From the NCBI GenBank assembly GCA_029204045.2, contig CM055073.1, forward strand, positions 26,999,818 to 27,063,817: a stretch of DNA of 64,000 nucleotides. The letters run 5' to 3'. Made by a program: the position numbers and the translations under genes. The notes under the pieces were generated by a model. The model had not been told where the DNA came from. It saw only the letters and a list, made by a program, of their open reading frames with translations, and searched no databases. This DNA comes from Tillandsia leiboldiana. Taxonomy: Eukaryota; Streptophyta; Magnoliopsida; Poales; Bromeliaceae. The first letter of the stretch is position 1, and every line of letters begins with the position of its first letter. Shown here in pieces: positions 1-12,434 of this stretch.

Positions 1-254
1 ACTAACCCAGATTAAAAATATATATGTTTTATAAATTTTAATTATTATATTAAAATTATAAATTTTTAATATTCTTTTAATCTTTTACCTAATAAAAAAC
101 TAAAAATTTAATATATTATTCATAATCTAACTATTTTCTTAATAAATAAATTAGCAGAATACAAGTTAAATTTTTTAACTTATATTTTAACAAGTTGATA
201 TTCCTAAGTTGCTCGTATTTGCCTAGTTGACCCCCTTGTTTTCTTTTTCCTTTT

Positions 255-319
<65 letters not shown>

Positions 320-717
320 AATTGGTGGATGTCACCGTTCCAAAATCCTTTATGTATATGTATACTATTTTTTAGTCGAAAAAGGTTGGAGGGCACGAGC
401 TCCATCTAGTGAAATGCACAATCACTGGTCAAACCCTTCACCTCATGGACGGTGACTTTACGTAACAATTACTAGACCAAGCCAATATCGATTGTAACAT
501 GCACTATCCTATCGTACCGAACCAGCGTAATAAAAAAAAAAAATTAGTAATTAATATTTAAATTTCTGAATTCAAAATTTAGTTACTTTATATTTTCAGT
601 TAAAATTATTTTTTTTAAAAAAATAAACAAAACAGTAACGTGCTATTTTATTTTTAAAATAATACATGCACTATCGTATATATATGCATCATTTAGATTT
701 GTGATATATTTTTTATT

Positions 718-750
<33 letters not shown>
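1..750. other. Gene-free AT-rich sequence
   Basis: Apart from the T run and a (TA)n tract from 721, I see no gene or recognisable element. The two overlapping 60-residue frames at 223-409 are the T run. Confidence 0.7.
257..315. repeat. Poly(T) run of about 59
   Basis: Long T homopolymer. It may be the tail of a minus-strand retrotransposed copy, but no element body is recognisable beside it. Similar runs are at 30470-30518 and 53812-53836. Confidence 0.9.
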
Positions 751-751
<1 letters not shown>

Positions 752-897
752 TATAAATATATTACAGTAATGTGTCGCAATATATCTTAACGACTGTATA
801 TATAGCGACATTATAATAAATATTAGTATTTTTAGCAGCAACATTTTTTAAAATTTTAAAAATATTTAAAAATATCGCTTTACTATAATTTTATTTT
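751..897. mobile_element. CACTA-like MITE, right-hand fragment
   Basis: Contains TGTGTCGCAATATATC and ends ATCGCTTTACTATAATTTTA; the left half is replaced by a (TA)n tract. Confidence 0.6.
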
Positions 898-914
898 ATA
901 TATATATATATATA

Positions 915-1146
915 GTCCTGCTAGAATACTATCGATAGCACCAAACAATTGGTGCTATCAAGTTTGCAGCCGTTGGATGAAAAGATATGCGGTTGGGATT
1001 ATAGTGGTCCCCTAAGATTTTTACTATTCAACCAACCACCTAGTAAATCCTAAGGGCCCACTATAATCCCAACCGCATATTTTTTCATCCAACGGCTAAA
1101 AACTTGATAGCACTAATGACTTGGTGCTATCGATAGTATTCTAGTC

Positions 1147-1149
<3 letters not shown>
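915..1149. mobile_element. Micron-like MITE in a (TA)n tract
   Basis: Inverted termini CTAGAATACTATCGATAGCA and TGCTATCGATAGTATTCTAG enclose a core with TTGGATGAAAAGATATGCGG and its inverted relative. It is flanked by (TA)n on both sides, as known for Micron elements of rice that target TA microsatellites. Length is about 235 bp. Confidence 0.85.

Positions 1150-1233
<84 letters not shown>
1150..1233. repeat. (TA)n microsatellite
   Basis: About 42 TA units next to a Micron-like MITE. Comparable tracts occur at 3260-3328 (continuing as (GA)n to 3357), 3574-3653, 4079-4170, 10315-10373, 10547-10607, 13997-14053, 17435-17512, 25676-25744, 26200-26262, 28345-28435, 29438-29513, 30162-30229 and 57969-58001. 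Confidence 0.95.
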
Positions 1234-1235
<2 letters not shown>

Positions 1236-2344
1236 CTTAGGAGCAAAAATTCACTGCACAAGAAAGAAAGATTGACAGTGTATTAATTGGATTTAAAAAG
1301 AAGAAGAAAAAACCGCTAAACCTCCAATAACTTCAATTTGATTATAAATTATCATCTAAAATTTAAAACTTTGCAATTTAACATACAAAACACCCTTAAT
1401 TAGTTTTCCAGTAAGATCAAATATCATTCTATTCCAACTTATTGCTTATTCCGCCTAATTGTGCAGCGCACTTCCTTGTCATATCATTGTAATGCATATC
1501 TAATAAGCATGCAATTGCATGCAGACCAAATCCTATCATTTCGTGGCAATTTTAGTCACAAAAAAAAATTATGTTTAAAGTGGTAAAATTTATGTTGTCA
1601 CTATAAGCATTTGGTGGTGATATTTTATATATTCGATTACGATTAAAGTCATCATCGTATGATAATTATTTTGTAGTGCAAGTTTTTTGTAGGGAATTTA
1701 TCTGGTAGCAATTGCATATACCGTGGATGGATCGTAAGTGTTAATCAACATTCAATATCTACATCATTAATGCAGTATGTGGAAATCAAATTCGTATCAT
1801 TTGCTCTTTGATAAGAGGGCGCATCCATTTACGCTTTAAGGTTTAACTATAACGCTCATAGATTTCGATCTGACTTAACATCTACACGTTAGGTCAATTG
1901 TTGTACTTTTTGCTGTTAGATCTATTGTTGATCGATCGCAGTTCTATTTAATTTATTAAGTTCATCCAACTCAATTTATTAGACCCAATCGATAACAAAA
2001 TAGTCACTACGCCTGCCAATGAACAGCATGTACGAGGAAGCAAGTCGAAACCAATGAACAGCATGTACGACGAAGCAAGTCGAAACCGACACTCAAAATT
2101 CATTGATAGGCTACAAAAGGAAAAGATAAGAAGAACTTAACAACTAAAGATGATCATAGGGTAAAAACCAAAAACAGTAAACCTAAACATCCACTTACAT
2201 ATTTAGTATTGATATGAGGAGTACATGTACAAATGTGTGGTCACAACATACGTAAGGAAACGAACTTCAACCAATGATATGAAGCTGGGAATATGGAATT
2301 CGGTAAGTGTCCTTTCTTTCATTGGGAAATTTTTAAAAAAATTA
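1234..2344. other. Gene-free sequence
   Basis: Unremarkable AT-rich DNA with the 37-bp duplication at 2012-2088. A CACTA-style end (TTTTGTAGTGCA, about 1670) is too isolated to call. Confidence 0.6.
2012..2088. repeat. 37-bp tandem duplication
   Basis: CCAATGAACAGCATGTACGA and GAAGCAAGTCGAAA occur twice in tandem with one substitution. Confidence 0.8.
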
Positions 2345-2921
2345 GATACCGTTTGGTAATGGGGATAAGAGAGATAACACCTTATCCCTCCTTATCTCCG
2401 TTATTATACCCAAACGTTATTTCTATGAGGTGGGAACAGCTAAACCCAGCATTAGCGGGTTATCCTAGGATAACCCGCTAAGAGATGGGTTTAGCTATTT
2501 CCATCCCCAGGCGGAATAGCGGATAAATATTTATTATTTAATATTAAATATTAATATTACAATTTAATATTTAATTGTAAATATTATTTGAATTTTTTAA
2601 TATTTATCTAAATTAAATATAAGGTTGATTAATACTATAAATTTATTTAATTTTAAATTATATCATAAAGGGCAAAATAGTAAATAAAAATATTTATCTC
2701 CTTAATTCTTCTTATTCCTCTATACCCAACCAAACATAATTTTCTCTTATTCCTCTTATTCTTCTTATTCCTATATAATTTACCAAACACAATTTTCTTT
2801 AAATCCGGTATAACTCTTAAACCCAACCAAACAGAAATTTACACTAATTCCTGCTAATACCATAATTTATACCTATCCCCGATATAACTAAATTTTTCTT
2901 ATCCCCGAACCAAACGCAGCC
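2345..2921. mobile_element. Tourist/Harbinger-like MITE
   Basis: Termini GATACCGTTTGG and CCAAACGCAGCC are inverted relatives flanked by TTA on both sides (2342-2344 and 2922-2924). Length is 577 bp. The inner part repeats TTATTC/CTTATCCC words. The small ORF across its left end is not a gene. Confidence 0.8.
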
Positions 2922-3022
2922 TTAGACTATAGCTACATATAGAAAACAAACAACCATATACCTAAAATTGGCTGAGTTATATGTGGCAAATACCAAAATA
3001 TATATATATATATATATATATA

Positions 3023-3657
<635 letters not shown>

Positions 3658-4072
3658 TTATATATAGATCCAAATAGATGAATATATTTAGTTGTAAATT
3701 AAGCGCATGCATGTCTCGTTTAGATACCTAATTATATCACGATCCTGTACAGGGAACTAATTTTAGGACCTATATATGTATCTTATTAATATGATATTTT
3801 CTCCTAGCTACTTAACTAATTCATACTAATTAATAATGTTGAAGAGATTATTTTTAATTAGTATGACCTAGCTCATGCGTAAGGGTCCAACCAACACGAG
3901 AAATTAATTGTTGCCCACGTACCTAGCGTAAAAGAGAATAAAGAAACTCAAAATTTGTTTTGAGAACCTATCATACCTAGATTTGTTATATATACAAGAT
4001 ATATTCTGCAATAAATCTTTTCCTTTTTTGGCTCATTAATGAGCTTGCTTCAAGTTGCATCATGCATGAAAT

Positions 4073-4172
<100 letters not shown>

Positions 4173-4193
4173 CGTAGGGTTACTATACTCTTA

Positions 4194-5800
4194 GGCTGCG
4201 TTTGGTTCGGGCTTAAGGCAATTCCCGCTAAACCGGGGATAGGTATAAAGTTGGGAATTGGAGCTAATCTCGTTTGGTAATGAGAATGTGGGAATAGGAG
4301 GGATAAAGAGGATAAGAAGGGTAAATTACCTTTTTGCCCCCAAGAGTTAATATGTGATAAAAGTTGTTAAAAATTAATTAGTTCGTTTTAATTAATAGAT
4401 TAATAGTTTAAAAAAATAAAAGTAAAATTATAATCCTTATTAAAATAATACATTTAATTTAATAAATAATTTTTTCAACTTAAAATTTAAATTTAAAATA
4501 TAAAATTTCACCATTTTAATTTTAAGATTTATAATTTTATAATATTAAATTTAAATAATTAATTTTTAATATAAATTTTTTAAAATATTCACAAAATTCG
4601 TATATTTGATAAATATTTGTAAATTTGTACCAACGAGCTTTATTATGTCATTAAAATTTGCTAACCTCGTTTATCTCGTCTTAATTCATAGATTATTGGT
4701 TTAAGAAAATCTAAATAAATTTATAATCATAATTAAAATGTATTATTATAAAATAATACATTTAATTTAATTTTTAATCTGTTCAATTTAAAAATTAAAT
4801 TTAAAATATAAAATTTCACCATTTTAATTTTAAGATTTACAATTTTATAATAATAATTTTAAATAAATAATTTTTAATATAAATTTTTTTAAAAATTCAC
4901 AAAATTCGTATATTTGATAAATATTTGTAAATTTGTACCAACGAGCTTTATTATGTCATTAAAATTTGCTAACCTTGTTTTTCTCGTCTTAATTAATAGA
5001 TTTTTGGTTTAAGAAAATCTAAATAAATTTAAAATCATAATTAAAATTTATAATCATAATTAAAATGGACGCGGGGGGCGGCGGCCTCGGGGGGGGGGGG
5101 GGGCAGCGGGCTCGGGGGCCCAGGCACCGGGGGCAGAGGGAGAGGAGGGAGGAGCGCGGGGGGGGCGACGGCCTCGGGGGCCCGGACGCGGGGGGGCGGC
5201 GGCCTCCGGGGAGCTCGGGGGGCGGAGGGAGAGGAGGGAGGAGCGCGGGGGGGCGGCGGCCTCGGGTGGCGGCGGCCTCGGGGGCCCGGACGCGGGGGGG
5301 CGGCGGCAGCGGGGGTCTCGGGTGGGGCGTAGAGGAGGGAGGAGCGGAGCAAGCGGGAGGGATGAGGAAGAAGATGAGATTTCGGTTTCAGAGGGAGAGA
5401 GAGAGAGTGACAAGAGGGAGAGAGAGAGTGACAAGAGGGAGAGAGTGACAAGAGGGAGAGAGGGGGTCACGGGTGGAAAAGGGCGGGGGGGGGGGGAGAG
5501 AGGAGAGAGGAGAGAGAATGGTAAAAAAAAAAAGTAAAAGGAAAAGTAAAAGAGGAGAGAGGAGAGAGAATAGTAAAAAAAAAAGTAAAAGGAAAAGTAA
5601 AGTAAAAGTAAAAGTAAAGAAAAAAGGGTAGAATGGTAAAAAAAAAAGTAAAAAGTAAAGTAAAATATTAAGTGGGTTTTGTTAATCCCGCTATTCTCGC
5701 TATTCTGGGTTAAGCAATACCAGATGATTTCAGTTGCGTTTGGCAGAATAAGGAGGATAAACCCGCTATTCCCGTTCCCGTTCTCGAAACAAACGGGGCC
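4194..5800. mobile_element. Tourist/Harbinger-like element with 308-bp tandem repeats and a GC-rich insert
   Basis: Begins GGCTGCGTTTGGTTCGG, ends CGAAACAAACGGGGCC, and is flanked by TTA (4191-4193 and 5801-5803). It is 1,607 bp. Two and a part copies of a 308-bp AT-rich unit occupy about 4380-5060 (ACGAGCTTTATTATG recurs 308 bp apart). A GC-rich block follows (5065-5350), then GA-rich minisatellite. It sits inside a Micron-like element. Confidence 0.85.
5065..5560. repeat. GC-rich block and GAGAGTGACAAGAGG minisatellite
   Basis: The block 5065-5350 is dominated by GGCGGCGGCCTCGGGGG and GCCCGGACGCGGGG repeats in an AT-rich element. It then grades into tandem GAGAGAGTGACAAGAGG units (5395-5465) and AAAGTAAAAG repeats. 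Long overlapping ORFs on both strands reflect composition only. It may be a captured gene start or amplified low-complexity DNA; no protein is recognisable. Confidence 0.6.
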
Positions 5801-6032
5801 TTATGAGTATAAACTCTTTTATATTCATAATTTTTTTATTCTTGAATAAATGAATGTACGGTTAGGATGATAGTGGTCCCCCTAGGGTTTACTAGGTTGT
5901 TGGAAAAATAGTATAAATCCTAGAGACTACTATAATCCTAACCGCACATTTCTTCATCCAAAGAATGAAAATTTATGAGTACAAAATTTTTTTTACTCAT
6001 AAGAGTATAGTAGCTGGACCCTATATATATAT

Positions 6033-6204
6033 GAGCAATGCTACATGTACACCCCGAAGGGGTGTACATCATACACCTCCACCATTTTAATGGTGACGAT
6101 ATTTTTTACGGGTCACATCGAGTGACCCATCATCACACTCCCACCCTTAGATGGGTGGGGTGTATGATGTACACCCCGAAAGGGGTGTACACATAGCATT
6201 TTCC
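6033..6204. mobile_element. 172-bp palindromic MITE (GAGCAATGCTA family), copy 1
   Basis: Begins GAGCAATGCTACATGTACAC and ends ACACATAGCATTTTCC. Each end contains its own hairpin (TACACCCCGAAGGGGTGTA) and the whole element is a long inverted repeat. A 9-bp duplication TATATATAT flanks it, but the context is TA-rich; other copies prove the 9-bp size. Confidence 0.9.
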
Positions 6205-6235
6205 TATATATATATTTATTTATTTATTTATTTAT

Positions 6236-6437
6236 TTCTGTTAAGCAATTGATCTTTACAAATTTTCTATCGTTAGATCTATTCTTTTGACTAATTTTAT
6301 TATTTAGATTATACTATTTTACCAATCACCCACCAAATCTCAGGGATACTATTATCCTAACCGCATATCCTTTCATCTAATTGCTAAAAACCTACAAGTA
6401 CCAATTACTTAACTCATTTAAAAGTATAGAAGCTCAA
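6236..6437. mobile_element. Diverged Micron-like element
   Basis: Follows an ATTT microsatellite and precedes a (TA)n tract. It contains CCAATCACCCACCAAATC and CCTAACCGCATATCCTTTCA, the same core as at 3358-3576. Confidence 0.6.
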
Positions 6438-6462
6438 ATATATATATATATATATATATATA

Positions 6463-6535
6463 GTCCGGCTACTATGCTATCGATAGCACTAAGCATCTGG
6501 TGCTACCAAGTTTTTCACCGTTAGATCTACCTCTA
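6463..6535. mobile_element. Micron-like MITE, left fragment
   Basis: Begins GTCCGGCTACTATGCTATCG after a (TA)n tract and runs to ACCGTTAGATCTACC, then is replaced by LTR-like sequence. No matching right end was found nearby. Confidence 0.7.
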
Positions 6536-6539
6536 CAAA

Positions 6540-6990
6540 CCAAAACAGGAAAGAAGATGCTATTTACTGTGCGATCCCCTTACCTCGATCCGGAGCTGAC
6601 TCGGAAGGCCCTGAAAAATAAACCATAAGAGAACGTGAGAACTACAAAAATAATAATTTTTAGTGGGTATAGTCGGCGACAACCACGACCTACCCACTAC
6701 GTCTACCAGAGGCAAAATAGAGAAAAAGATAAAAATAAGCGAGTAATAGAACATAATAAAGAAAAACCTACACATTACTAGCATCACCAACCGACTATAT
6801 GAAACACAGAACCTAATCATTAACTGACCGACTCAACAGTCCAGGCAACAGCCCAGTCAAGCCTGCGCCGCCTACTGCCCATACTACACTGTCGGATCGT
6901 TGGCGCTAACCATTAATTCAAGCTCAAACTGTTAGAAATACATAACCAATTCACTTAAAGCGTACCGACACAGCGCTTGTCACATAGCAG
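6540..6990 (-). mobile_element. Fragment related to the solo LTR
   Basis: Shares order and wording with 37590-37960: CCCCTTACCTCGATC, GTGAGAACTACAAAAATAAT, TAGTGGGTA, CTACCAGAGGCA and CAGTCAAGCCTGCG. It is AT-richer and diverged and begins where a Micron-like element is broken. Confidence 0.55.
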
Positions 6991-8330
6991 AAAGTTAGAC
7001 CTATTTTTAACATTTTTAACCCATAAATAAATAGCCACGTTGGTTGATTTCGAGGCTAATCTACTGGTTTACTTGGTTGATTTCGTAAACCCCTGGATTG
7101 AGGTAACAACCCTAATCTTCATTTATATAGAGTTTTATGCAATTTTAAGCGATGTTAGGAATCTTATTGTAATTGTAGTCATGTGGGATGCCTCAGGCAG
7201 TGTGCACGTGGCCTCTAGATCGATCGCCCGAGATCCGGTGGCTTTAGTTGGATTAAAATAAATTTACGAATCATAAATCGGCAAAATCGTCGGTTTATTA
7301 TTATTTCGGTATGGAATCTGCGTTCCGAGTAGTTTAAGTGACTATTAATGATTGCCGAGTGTTCCTGGCTAGTCCCGACACTGTCTGGGTTGACCCAGAG
7401 ACATTTCGTGTTGGTGACTTTCGGAGCCGAAATCAGTAATTTCGGATGTTATTTCGGTAATTATGGAACAAATAGACTTTATTTTGGCACAATATGGAAT
7501 GTTGCTGTCCGGACGCCTTAAACGAAGTGTTCCGGAACAGCGAGTGAAGTTTGGGTTGATTTGGTAGCTCCTACGCACTATTCGGAGCATTAGTGGTCAT
7601 TTGGCGAATTTTAAAAAATTTTGGTAGATGCTGGGACTTAGACATAAGTCCGTGTTTTAGTACTTAGTCACCATGTGAGTCAGTGGATTGAATTTGAGTG
7701 AGACTGTGACTGACCATTTGAGTTGATTTAGGCCTGAACCATCAGGAGTCTCCGCGAGAGTTGAGCAGCAAATTCTTGAATCGCCTGCACTAAGATGAGT
7801 ATTTCGACTTGGGCATTAGCATAATATATCTTCACTGGGTACCATACTCGAACGGACCTTAGTAATCGTTGCTAACCATGATTTTTCATTATGACTATAC
7901 ATTGCTCTTTGATTTCCACACCACTTGTTCGACATGATACTTGATTTTCTTATGATATGACCTGGTATTAAGTAGTCTGCTACTTTGACTTATATATTGT
8001 TCATGATTATGCCATTCTATTACTATCTCCTGATTATAATATGCATGGTAGAGTAGGAAATGGATTCTTTGTTATATTGCATGATTTGACATTACTACTG
8101 ATTATGATCCTTTTTAAAAATTTTGGCTTATTGTCGTATTTCGGTCTTTAGACCACGAGTATTGAGCATCCGTATTATAATTGTCATGCACCAGCTACAC
8201 ATGTCACGTGGGGATGGGCCCGACGCCAAAGGTCCCTCCCTGATGACGGTGGGGATGGGCCTGATGACTCCTTTTCCGGCGATGGTGACAGCGGCAGCGA
8301 TGGCTGCGACGATGTAAGAAAAAATATGAG
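6991..8330. mobile_element. LTR-retrotransposon-derived sequence, unclassified
   Basis: Mid-GC DNA with words such as CCCGACACTGTCTGGG and CGGAGCATTAGTGGTCATTT, unlike the AT-rich flanks. No gag or pol frame and no clean terminus. The 60-80-residue frames are too short and composition-driven to support a gene. Confidence 0.4.
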
Positions 8331-9275
8331 GAAGAGTTATTGATATTGGATTAGAGCTCAGAGGATTTATGGTGATTATAATTGAAGGTGATTAGGCACA
8401 TTAATCAGAACAGTAAGCAAAGTGATACTAAAAAAAAAAATTAGAGAAGTGGATGAGGAGATAAGGGGTGATTGACTGATTGCCTAGAAGAGAAGAGATT
8501 TGAATTAGAGTTAAGAACATTTATGGTGATTATAATTGAAAATAGGTGGACACATTAATTGGAACGATAGACGAAGAGACACTAAAGTAAAAAAAGAAAG
8601 AATATGCAAGGGAGGGGAAGGACAACAAAAAAAAAAAAAAAAAAAATTGCATCTATTAAGATGGAATTCATCCTCTCAAAATAAAGAATTGTTGGATTAT
8701 GTAAAATCATGTTTCGAATCGATATGGATTTGATCCTAATTTAATCTAATCTTGTTTCTAAAGATTAGTGATGATTTAGGAATATCTTAAAGATAATTCT
8801 TAAGAGGACATGGACGACGACTAGAAGTGATTTGAAAACTCAAATGGACGGTGGAGATCGTTTTCTATTAGAATTAGGTTTTTAGAGTTATATTAACTCT
8901 TGCAATTCATCTTTTATTTTTAGAGTTTCATTGAAAAACCCTAATTAAGAGGAAAAACGTGGAGAGCCTTCGTAAGAGAGTTTATTGTAATCCAATTTTA
9001 CTTCTTGTACTTTTGTGTCATGGATTAATTGAAGAACGCATTGAGGTGGTCTTGCCTGTGGACGTAGGTCGACACATTGCTGGTCGAACCACGTAAATCT
9101 TATGTCCTTGTATTCTCTTATTCGTTTATTTTGTTTAGTTATTCTCGTGCTTGTTTTTTACGATCGTTCTCGTTTATTTTCATCTACAAAAGATTCTGTT
9201 TCCGCTGCGCTCGTGTGCTGTGTGGTTGAGGTGTGCTTGGTTACCCCACGTCCGGTTCCCCTTCAAGAATGAATA
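8331..9275. mobile_element. Probable copia-type LTR remnant with an internal duplication
   Basis: Two diverged copies of GGTGATTATAATTGAA with flanks (about 8340-8440 and 8490-8590) form a 150-bp duplication. The right part ends TTCCGCTGCGCTCG... CCCCTTCAAG, the style of a copia LTR 3' end. No coding region. Confidence 0.45.
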
Positions 9276-10009
9276 CTATGTCAGCTCAAAAATTAAGAAT
9301 TCATATATTTGTATAGATTGAAGTTTTTTATATAATAATATGATTGTAATAATATTATATATAATATTTTATTTATTTTATATTTTATAAAATATATTAA
9401 TTTTTATATGTATTATTGTACATATATTAAATATTTTATATATGAGAAATATAGACAAGTGCAATTTTGGTATTTTAAAATTTTTTGATTATATTTGAGA
9501 ATAAGAAAATATTAAAATAAATATAATTCTTTTTATTTATCTTTATTCTAAAATAATAGATTATTTTAAAAATAAAAATATTTTTTCCATTCAAATATTA
9601 TTTTATTACCTAACACAACTTTAGAAAACACACTATATTTAGCCACCTGGCTCAAGTTGAACTTGGATGGACTAAACTCAGTTGACTTTTAGTTTGAAAG
9701 GAACTTCAGGGAATTGAGATTTTAATAAAAAATCACGGAAAAAATAAAAATTTTGGAAATAGCCGTTTGGTTAATTTGGGCGAAATTTGGGTGGATGAAA
9801 TTTGGTGGATTCTCAGCTGAAAATATCGGCTAATGTTTACATATGATCAAAATATCAAGAAAATGTAATTAATTAGTGGTTTGGCTCAAGCCAAACTTGA
9901 ACAGACGAGTCAATGAACTTAGTTTGAAAAAAAAAAAAAAAAAAAAAAAAAATATTTATATATTTTATATTTAATATTTTTTTAAAAAAAAATCGATGTA
10001 GACTGAATC
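9276..10009. other. Gene-free AT-rich sequence
   Basis: AT-rich with a run of about 24 A at 9928-9951. No coding or terminal-repeat signal. The related interval 10610-11205 is similar. Confidence 0.6.
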
Positions 10010-10300
10010 ATAAGAAAAGTACTAAATGTACACCCAAAATGGAATGTATATCTTACACCACACCCATCCAAGGATGAGGTGAATTTCACCCATCATTTTG
10101 AAGTGATGAATAAAAAAATTTCCACCCTTGAATGAATGGGGTATAAAATATACACACTTTTATATCTTACACCACACCCATCCAAGGATGAGGTGAATTT
10201 CACCCATCATTTCGAAGTGATGAATGAAAAAGCTTTCACCCTTGAATGAATGGAGTATAAAATATACACCAAAAAATGAATGTACATATAGCATTGCTCG
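10010..10300. mobile_element. Diverged MITE with internal tandem duplication
   Basis: Ends resemble the 172-bp family (AAATGTACACCC near the left, GTACATATAGCATTGCTC at the right). A segment of about 113 bp (TATCTTACACCACACCCATC...) occurs twice in tandem, at about 10044 and 10163. Confidence 0.7.
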
Positions 10301-10309
10301 AATCATAAC

Positions 10310-10373
<64 letters not shown>

Positions 10374-10375
<2 letters not shown>

Positions 10376-10543
10376 GAAACTCTAGGTGTACACCCGTAAG
10401 GGATGTACATCTCACACCCCCACCCATCTAAGGGGTGGGGGTGTGATGAGGGATCACTTGATGTGACCCGTAAAAAATATCGCCACCCTTAAAGGGGTGA
10501 AGATGTAGGATGTACACCCCTTCGGGGTGTACATATAGCAACC

Positions 10544-10544
<1 letters not shown>
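10374..10544. mobile_element. 172-bp palindromic MITE, copy between (TA)n tracts
   Basis: GTGTACACCCGTAAGGG near the left end and CCCCTTCGGGGTGTACATAT at the right; the length matches the family. It is flanked by (TA)n (10315-10373 and 10547-10607), so the duplication cannot be read. Confidence 0.8.
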
Positions 10545-10609
<65 letters not shown>

Positions 10610-11205
10610 TCTTGTTTAATATATAGGAGACATTCTATCTAATCTTTTTGAAACAACCACCACCAAATTAATTTCAAACTTTTTAAAGTTTAGATTTAAT
10701 TTATTTTCAATTGGTTAATTAGAATATAAAGAAGATAAGAATACATAGAACACTCCGAGTTATGACTTATGAATCGTTCTAATGTGACTATATATCTAGC
10801 ATTTAGAAATTCTGATTTTACTGCATAATTTTGTTATTTATGTTTTATTCCAATCTTTGGTAGATCCTCTTTTGGATTTGATTAGAATATCTCATCTTAT
10901 TTACAATGTTATATTTTCACTAAAGCAAAAAAGATAGTCAAATAGTTCAAATCAAAAAAATTGAACACTAATATGTCAAAAAAGACATTTGGCTCAAAAC
11001 AAGTCATTATTCACACAAGTTAATTCATATATATTTACCTTTGAAACTAAAAATAATATGTTAAATTATATGAATCAATCAATTTTTTTTTTAATCTTTA
11101 GCTACCAGAGAAACAATATTTTAAATTTTTATATTCAATATTTTTTCTGGTGTCATAAAATTTTGACTCAAAATCTCCTACAATGATAATATGTTAAATT
11201 AATAT

Positions 11206-11495
11206 AAAACAACTGGTGGGATATTTGCAGTTGCAGAGGTGGATCTCTGTGGGGAAGGACTTAGTGACAATCGCTGCCTACTGGTGGGTAATCTGGTTAG
11301 AACGGAATAGAAAAATTTTTAAGCTGAAAAAATATACCTTGGATTGCGTTCTGACTGAGGTTCGCTCTCTTAGGGAGCCGTGGGTTTTTTTTTTTTTTTT
11401 TTGGTTCGTGAGATCTAGCTGTCTCGTTTTGTTGCTTAATTCACTTTCGTTTGAATGAAACGGTAGCAGACTATTTTTTCTCAAAAAAAAATATA
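11206..11495 (+). mobile_element. 5'-truncated LINE 3' end
   Basis: A plus-strand frame reads TIAAYWWVIWLERNRKIF, the C-terminal region of plant LINE ORF2, then a T-rich stretch, a 3' UTR with GAATGAAACGGTAGCAGACT and a short A tail (11484-11492). A possible 8-bp duplication, ATATAAAA, flanks it but the AT-rich context makes this uncertain. Confidence 0.7.
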
Positions 11496-11848
11496 TAAAA
11501 TAATTATTTTGCTTCAAAAACTTAAGCTAATATTCAACAAAGTAGGTTAAAGATCACAATTGACATTATTCTCGCCTGCATAATTTTATTATTTATTCCA
11601 AACTAAGTGAATAGCTGGTTATTCATATTAATGCAGAACAGGTGTGACTAATATTAATGCAGAACAGGCGTGATTAATTATAGTCACACTTAATTAAAGG
11701 ATTAATTGCATACGGGTCCCTATAAACATATCGAATAGCAGATATATTCCTACAAAATTTAATTTTTCATATTTATTCCTGCAAAAGTCGAACGTTATTC
11801 ATATATATCCCTCCGCTTTATTATCGTTAGTTCACTATTTATTTTTTA

Positions 11849-12434
11849 GGGATAATTATCTGTGTACCCCTGAAATATAAAGAAATATCTGATTTACCCC
11901 TCTTATTTTTTTTCTTTCCAATATACCCTTCATACGTTCCACCGTTATTAAAAATACCCCTACCGTTTTCCTTTGTTAAGTTAACTAGGGTTAAACTAGA
12001 GTTAAATAATAATCGGAGTTGAAAACTATCAAATATACCTATTTTGCCCGGGTTTAGGATTTAGGGTTTAGGGTTTAGGATTTTTTAGGGTTTTAGGGTT
12101 TAGGGTTTAGGGTTTTAGGGTTTTAGGGTTTAGGGTTTAGGATTTTTTAGGGTTCTAGGGTTTAGGGTTTAGGGTTTTAGGTTTAGGATTTTTTAGGGTT
12201 TTAGGGTTTAGGGTTTTATGGTTTAGGGATTTAGAGTTTAGGGTATATTTGAAAGGACAAAATAGTAATTACACACAGATAACGGCAGTTCCAAACGGTA
12301 CACTAACAGAGTTTAACTTCAGGGGTATTTTGGAAAGAAGTTGGAACGTAAGAAGGGTAGTTTTAATATTAGCCTTCTAAGAGGGGTAAATCTGAAAACA
12401 GAAAAATTTTTAGGAGTATGTAGGAAATTGCCCC
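11849..12434. mobile_element. Nested Mutator-like MITE with telomere-like repeats
   Basis: Begins GGGATAATTATCTGTG, ends GGAAATTGCCCC, and is flanked by a perfect 9-bp duplication TATTTTTTA (11840-11848 and 12435-12443). Its centre (12050-12243) is an imperfect TTTAGGG/TTTTAGGG array. A related element lies at 55378-56557 without that array. Confidence 0.88.
12050..12243 (+). repeat. Interstitial telomere-like array (TTTAGGG variants)
   Basis: About 190 bp of TTTAGGG, TTTTAGGG and TTTAGGATTTTTTAGGG units, in higher-order blocks of about 60 bp. It lies wholly inside the nested MITE, so it arrived with or grew within that element rather than marking a chromosome end. Confidence 0.85.

Noticed and set aside
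5041..5537. ORFs of 127-136 aa on both strands
   Set aside because: Simple GGC/GGG and GA repeats inside a Tourist-like element; no domain-like sequence.
10236..10427. Small ORF with an Ile-Tyr repeat
   Set aside because: It is a translated (TA)n tract, as are similar frames at 17326-17571, 29378-29563 and 57832-58014.
12050..12243. Chromosome-end telomere
   Set aside because: Short, degenerate and enclosed by a MITE with a perfect 9-bp duplication; genes follow on the right.
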